Part shown: positions 58,126-64,000 of the stretch, piece after piece
How positions within the stretch are numbered: the stretch's first letter is position 1
Layout of the letters: each line of letters starts with the position of its first letter
Origin: Diphasiastrum complanatum
Lineage: Eukaryota > Streptophyta > Lycopodiopsida > Lycopodiales > Lycopodiaceae
Direction: 5' to 3'
DNA length: 64,000 nt
Assembly (NCBI GenBank): GCA_029204225.1
Contig: MU832584.1
Coordinates: 1-64,000, forward strand
Translations under genes and position numbers: made by a program
The notes under the pieces: generated by a model
What the model was told of the DNA's origin: nothing
Seen by the model: only the letters and a program-made list of their open reading frames with translations
Database searches by the model: none

Positions 58126-58903
58126 TGCCCTCTTGACAAACAATTCTCATACGGAGGGATATGCTCACTTTTGTCGATAGGAGCGCTTAAACCTATTAAA
58201 ATGAGTAGAAGGAACCGATTTAATATGATTGTGAAAAGCACGAGAAGGCCCATATTAGGCCATAGAGAAGTGAGTGTCAACAGACACACAACACACAACA
58301 ACTCCAAATTAGCCAAGGCACCAAAAGCGAGAACACAGTTGGGAGCGAAAAAATGAAAAAACTAGAAACAGAAGCTAGGAGCAGAAGCAGAAATACAGCT
58401 GGGTGGCAAGAAGTGTTAAAAACCATTGCTAGGAAGGAGGGAAGAAACCGTAATAAGAAAAAGTTTTAAAAAACACAGGTAGTAGGAGGCTGCAGAAGAG
58501 AACCTACAAGCAACCTAAGCCAGAAGTTGATCAGAAAGTTTCCTCACCAAAAACCACGTAGGAAAAGAGGCTATTTGTACATCGATAGAAGAGGAACAAG
58601 TGAGAAACTGGACCAGAAGTTATCGTCTACAGCCAGGTCGCCATTCTCTCCAGTGCAACAGCTGTTAACGTCTCTTTTTCCACCATTTTCGCCATCGCTC
58701 CTCGCGCCACTCAGAGCAAAAAATAGTCTTTGAAAGAGAAACAATAGATTTGTCTAAAGTATGTTACTAGCTAGACCTTGAGCCTCACTAATACCATCGT
58801 ACTCTACACCCTGAACTCGATTTGGGTATTCTGCTGGATTCATGTAAAAACATGAAATAATGACTTAAGAAGAGAGAAATATGGAGAGAAAGAAACAAAG
58901 CAT

Positions 58904-58904
<1 letters not shown>
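58126..58904. other. No gene seen
   Basis: Short frames only. Confidence 0.45.

Positions 58905-58949
<45 letters not shown>
58905..58949 (+). repeat. Compound (TA)n(GA)n microsatellite
   Basis: About ten TA units followed by about thirteen GA units. Confidence 0.95.
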
Positions 58950-59082
58950 GGAGTGTAACATTGATGCTATGGGAGGAATTCAAGATGGTAGATATGGAAA
59001 TTGAGAGGGATAGATACAGAAGATAGTGAGAGAAAGCAATGAGAAATATTGAGATGGAAAGTGCGAGAAATTGTAGAGAATA

Positions 59083-59160
59083 GTGAGAAATTGAGAGGCA
59101 TAGAAAAATTGTAGAGAATAATAGTAAGAAATTGAGAGGCATAGAAAAATTGAAGGGAAT
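59083..59160 (+). repeat. 41-bp minisatellite
   Basis: Units start at 59083 and 59124, both 'AAATTGAGAGGCATAGAAAA' with similar flanks; partial copies on both sides. Confidence 0.85.
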
Positions 59161-59170
59161 AGTAATATAA

Positions 59171-62100
59171 ATTGAGAGTGGTAAGAGAATCTAGAGAGAG
59201 ATACCTGCCACCATCCCACAACAAAACCGCACAAGTTAGTACAATGGGGAAGACATGTGTCATAGCTTAGCGTTAGTTGTTATCCATGTCCAAAAGAAAG
59301 TATATCACTTTAACATCATAAATAGCATTTAAAATCATAGTCCTGTCTTCCCAAACAGCAGAATGTTTTTTAGTGACAGGCCAAGTCCTAACATTACCAT
59401 ATCAGGGCTTGTGCCATGCTGATCAGTTTGTTGGCAATTGGTCCATATCAGTTTATATTGTTTTGAACAATAGTATGAATAGTTTTTAACCGTATATATT
59501 TTAACTAGCTAAAAGACATGGTGTGGGTGATGGTGTTAGGGCAAATCCATGTCGTTCTAACCCATGCAACCCTTGTTTCAAGTCACACACTATTGTCCGT
59601 ACTCCTGAGCATATCCATGCTTTCCAGTCATATCTCACCACAAATCTAATATGACATTCGAATAGGTATCATTTACTATAGCCATGATTGAGTGTTATTC
59701 TGAGCAAACTAACGTTTATCAGAACTACAAATTCAACCCATGGTATTTAGGACTTCATTCTGGATAAGTTATAAATTATAGAAGAGGTCTTCGCGGTTTT
59801 TACAAGATATTAGAAAAGATCCATGCCATTCTAATCCTTTTGTAAGAACCACGTGTCTTATGCATATCCACGCTTTATAAGATTGTTCTATCGAAAACCT
59901 TACAAAGATACCTTATAAGTCTTTATCATTGGATTTGTCAGTAGACAATCGATTTTAAGAAGTATGTCGTTCAAGGTTAAATTATAACAAGTCTTTATTT
60001 ATTCGAATTGGTCATAGAAAGTTGGTTACGTTCATAGAACGAAAGCATCATTTCCTTGACAAGACTTAAAAAACGTAGGTTATTTGTACACAACCTGAGA
60101 TTTGTTGGGAGAAGTCATACCTGGATGATTGTAGACGTGTTTTCTTGAGAGGATGCCATATTATTCCTTCGAGTGATTTGTTTTCTTTAGAACAAAGTCA
60201 TTCAAAGTGTTATTGTCACATAAAGTCTATCCATCCTTGCTTTGAATCAAATTTATATTGTCGAAATCAATATCTCGAAATAGCATCAATCCAATTGCTA
60301 TATCATGTTAGAGTGAGAGATTTATATATGTGTGCACAAGTTTATCGATACGTGGTTTGAAACCGAACCTAAACAAATGAAGTAAAAGAAGGCCGTAGTA
60401 ACAATCGATGTTACATGAACACGAGACGTAAATGTTCTCTCTATTAGTAATTGAATGCTAGTAAATTTTTCATTATAGAAACTAGCATTTGAGAACACAT
60501 CGTAGAGTAGCATAAGAGATACTAATTTTTTTTATGCATGTTGTGTATTCAGCTATAACTTATTATGCATGATTTTAAGCCATAATTCTGTGAAATAGAA
60601 TGAAAACTTGTCTTGGTCCATTGCTGGGGATGGCCTTTCATCATTCAGTAGACAGCTAAGTAGATAGACAATCCATCGTTGGACAATCCATCTATGTGTT
60701 TTTGTAGCAAAAACAAGCATTCAACAATGTATATATGTCATATATCATTGGACAACCGTGGTACTTATGTATTATGGAAGCTTGGACCAGCAATCAATGA
60801 TGTATATATGCCATAGATCACTAGTGAGCCGATCAAAGACAACAACCACGAAAAAATCAGATGCTCCATCACTGCCCATGTAGCGTGAGCACATGCATTT
60901 AGAAGTGAGTCAAAAGTATGAGACAAAGCCGTTGCTGGCCAGCGGGCAAATTCATCACATAAAATATGTAAATTTCAGAGATGGTCCATCACTGGTCAAC
61001 GGACCTCCTACCACAAAAAACTTTGCTATCAAGATGCTATGATGATTATTGTGGAGTGAGGACACTTCCCACCCACATTTGAAAAAGATTGCACAACTAA
61101 AGAGATGAGTGCATCAACAAGAGATGAAACAAACCACACACCATGAAGTGGAAACCGATGGTCTTTTTGCAATGAGCAACCTGCTGAACTCTCCTCACAC
61201 CATGTTTTGGAAAAGCATTGGTCAAGAATGGGTGATATATAGTGGTTTGGAGGAAGCTTCGTGAAAAGTGGCAACAAATCCTATCCATTCGTTTAAGCTA
61301 AGCTTAAAACCATATTAGAACTTAGCCATGAGAATCCTTCCTTGAACAGTAAGGGTCCTTCTCATTTCTTTGTAGGGGTATGTTGACTTGAGCCTCCTTT
61401 TCAGTGATTGGAATTTTTTTTCCAAAGAGCTTGAATGAATATTGATGATATTTTTGTTGGTTTGTTTTTCCCTTCCAAGATCCATTGTAGGAAGGATCGA
61501 GAACTTGAATTCTTAAAGAGTCTGTGAACATTCAAAATTTTCTTTTATGGGATAGCTGATTGTGTCTTCTTTATCCCCTTGTTCTACAAACAATTCCCTC
61601 TCAACATTTGCATTGCTAGTTGAGCTCTTAGGGCTAAGAAACAATTTTGGAAGAATTATAGAGTCCAAGCCTCCTTAGTTGTAGTGTGGAAGGGCTATCT
61701 GAGTCAAAAGTAGAAACTTTCTTGCAGAGAGGACCATCAATAGGATCAGACCTGCAATAGTCACTGATGAAACTATCCATATGAGAGCTGGAGGGGGAGC
61801 AATTTTCTTTGGAGGAGCTCTCTAATCAGCTAGTACTACAAGATCTACCAAGGAAGGGAATGCCAAAGCCAGAGGGAGATTTGATCAAAGAGAGGGAAGA
61901 AGTGCGAAGAGACTTTTTCCCACACTCCAGGGGCTAGTCCAGGCACACTAACAATTGATGGATTCAGTTTCTATGTGTGGGTCACATCATCGTCATCTCG
62001 AGAGAGAGCCTTTTTCACAGTCTCATTTATACTTTGGGGTAGTTTTGGACCTCATCACATTAACTTCAATAAAGACAAGGAAATTTAATGGAGTTCCTAG

Positions 62101-62301
62101 AGATTAACAAATGTGCCAATTATGTATATGGGGAGAAGGAGAAATAGAGAAGTACTTTATCTTTTGTTCTACAATGTACTTTAGGATAAAAGAGGTAACA
62201 ATACTTGTTTACAGACCACCTATTACACTTCACTCTTTGGTCTTACATGAGAAACCAAGATGTGTTGTCTTGATGTTACAACTTGGAAACAACAGATGTT
62301 G
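59171..62301. other. No gene seen
   Basis: Non-coding by eye. Between 60610 and 61010 the words CCATCACTGG, CGTTGCTGG and CATCGTTGG recur loosely. Confidence 0.45.
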
Positions 62302-62920
62302 CACTCATTATGGGGTTTAGTGTAGTCTCATATCACATCCTTCTCCAAATGGCGCCCTTGGAAAAGAGACCATAGTCTCAAACTGAAGAAAACCGACTTT
62401 ATGATTTGCTGAAAATATTGTTTCTCAGTATCCCACAAGAGGACCTGGAATCACCCATCTGCCAGTATGCCACACTCATTATGTAGTCTCATATCACATC
62501 CGTCTCCAAATGATGCCCTTGGAAAAGAGACCATAATCTCAAACTGAAGAAAACTGACTCTATGATTTGCTAAAGATATTGTTTCTCAGTGTCCCACAAG
62601 AGGAACTAGAATCACCCATTTGTCGGTATGCCACACTCATTATGGGGGTTCAATGTAGGCTCAGATCACGTCCTTTTCCAAATGATGCCCTTGGAAAAGA
62701 GACCGTATTAGTCTCAAACTGAAAAAAACCGACTCAACGATTTGCTGAAGAAATTGCTTTTTAGTGTCCTACAGGACCTAATGGGTGATTCCATGCCCTC
62801 TTGAATATTTTTGGCAAATCATAGAGTGGGATTTCTCAAATTTTCTCAAGAAATTGTTTCTCAGTGTCCCAAAAGAGGTCCTAGATTCACCCATCTTCAA
62901 GCATTTGAGTGACTTCATGT
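62302..62920 (+). repeat. ~165-bp tandem repeats (three units plus a partial)
   Basis: Units start with CACTCATTATG at 62302, 62473 and 62634 (periods 171 and 161). Each has 'CCCTTGGAAAAGAGACC', 'TCTCAAACTGAA.AAAACC' and (units 1 and 2) a copy of 'GAATCACCCAT' near its end. A partial fourth ends near 62920. Confidence 0.9.
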
Positions 62921-64000
62921 CATGTTCTGGGGCCCTATGAAATACTTTTTTGAGTAAATCACACAGTAGATTTTCTCAAACTCTTTAGCTCCCCCTATCA
63001 CTTTGGACAAATGGTCTGAATTAAAAAAAAATCAATGTTTCTAAATATTCCAACAAGATCCTAAACGACTCCTCCTCAGTCTTCTTTCTTCTTGATCTTC
63101 AAGCCCTTTATGTCTCTCAAGCTTCTCTTTTCGATACTTCGGTGGCCATTTTCTTTGGTGCCCTTTCCCATGACCCCCTCTCTTTCAAAGAATTTATTAA
63201 TCAATTTATCGTCCCTCGATCCAAAAGGTTTATCAGTTTTGATTTCGTTGGCAACCAACTATTTTTTATTTCACTTTAGTTCCAAGATGGGTGTCTTAGA
63301 GGTTCTCCTCGCCTCCCCTTTCAGATTTAAATTTTTTTTGGTTTTCGCTTTTAAATTCAACAATGTCTTTGGTTTGCTTAATGCTTCCTCCATTTCCCTG
63401 CTGATCCACCTTTCGCTCTCTTTTTTCCCTTCCAAATTTAAATATATCCTTTTTGGCCTTCTCTCTAATCTAGGTGAGTCTAGATATTGAGGATGATTTC
63501 AATTCTCATTTCTCTTTGTATGTCAGAGTTTGCATCTTATGGAATTTGGCTAATGCTCTCCCTTCTCTGCTCAATATTTTTTATGGTGATGGCTTCTATG
63601 AACAATCTATACACTTCAGCCCTCTATGCCCTTCTGCTCTGCATCTAGTGGACAGTTGTATAGGGCATGCAAACATATTTATTACATAGTGTTTAGGTTG
63701 CTTGGCCTTATCATGAATGCACATCCATCTGTCCATAGATACCCACTTTTTCCAATCGAATTATTTTATGCATTGAGCAAGTACTCATCATCTACAAGTC
63801 CGATTCCGATTGGAGATGAATAGAGATTAAAATAACCATAGTTAAGGCCCTCCACTATCATAGTAGGTAATCATGGCACACATGTTTTGCATTGTGGTTA
63901 TCATTTATTTTGTCGACATTATGTAGATTAGTTTGATGGAAGAAGAAATGGCTTATTAGTATTTTGGTCATGGCCTATGGTTGTCTTGTTGTCTATTTTC
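62921..64000. other. No recognised gene
   Basis: A 132-codon plus frame (63092-63490) is Phe/Leu-rich, and its complement is Lys/Glu-rich (about 63450-63076 minus). The complement looks more protein-like, but I recognise no family. Confidence 0.35.

Noticed and set aside
63076-63490. Lys/Glu-rich minus or Phe/Leu-rich plus frame as a gene
   Set aside because: No recognised motif, no start or splice context, and both strands cannot be coding; left unassigned.

Overview
This is a TE-rich land-plant nuclear window, most likely from a seed plant. It carries a group III WRKY gene with the family's characteristic intron, a tonoplast-aquaporin fragment, spliced genes with GT-AG introns, many Ty1/copia polyprotein remnants primed by initiator-Met tRNA, CACTA transposase and long CT and CA microsatellites. 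All calls come from reading the sequence by eye; no database search was run.

Layout. 1-3131: AT-rich DNA without a gene. 3132-6670: decayed Ty3/gypsy material (three related LTRs, an RT remnant). 7482-8900: the WRKY gene, the only host gene here that looks intact, although its first exon was not found. 9397-10206: microsatellites and hairpins. 11181-20730: a nest of CACTA ends, a CACTA TNP2 pseudogene, one copia fragment (A) and a second copia (B) split into two opposite-strand halves. 20755-30956: a group of decayed spliced genes. One reads left to right as a histone-H3-like domain, a Ser/Pro-rich linker and a Ulp1 (C48) protease domain. It is interrupted exactly at a splice donor by copia D (24037-29635). 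Unrecognised genes lie on the other strand on both sides. 32154-46263: a 14.1-kb minus-strand LTR element (TSD GAATT) carrying gag but no visible pol, with copia E (34374-39456) nested inside and a minisatellite-filled leader. 46302-48200: 5' end of another minus-strand copia (C) that holds an antisense aquaporin fragment. 48201-64000: mostly non-coding, with a foldback MITE-like element, SSRs, a copia scrap and ~165-bp tandem repeats.

Main points. (1) The H3-like/Ulp1 gene is the best candidate for something undescribed: the H3-like region and linker share a frame apart from one stop, and the Ulp1 exons join in phase once the copia is removed. (2) Copia B is one insertion split by an inversion: its two halves carry complementary parts of RT and both LTR flanks have the TSD TAAAT. 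(3) The 14.1-kb element looks like a non-autonomous gag-only (TR-GAG-like) retrotransposon whose leader contains 39 copies of a ~17-bp core separated by variable spacers. (4) An LTR element has captured a piece of a TIP aquaporin gene.

Nearly every TE reading frame has stops or frameshifts, so few of these elements are likely to be active. LTR pairs of D and E differ by about 4-5% by hand count, making them the younger insertions.
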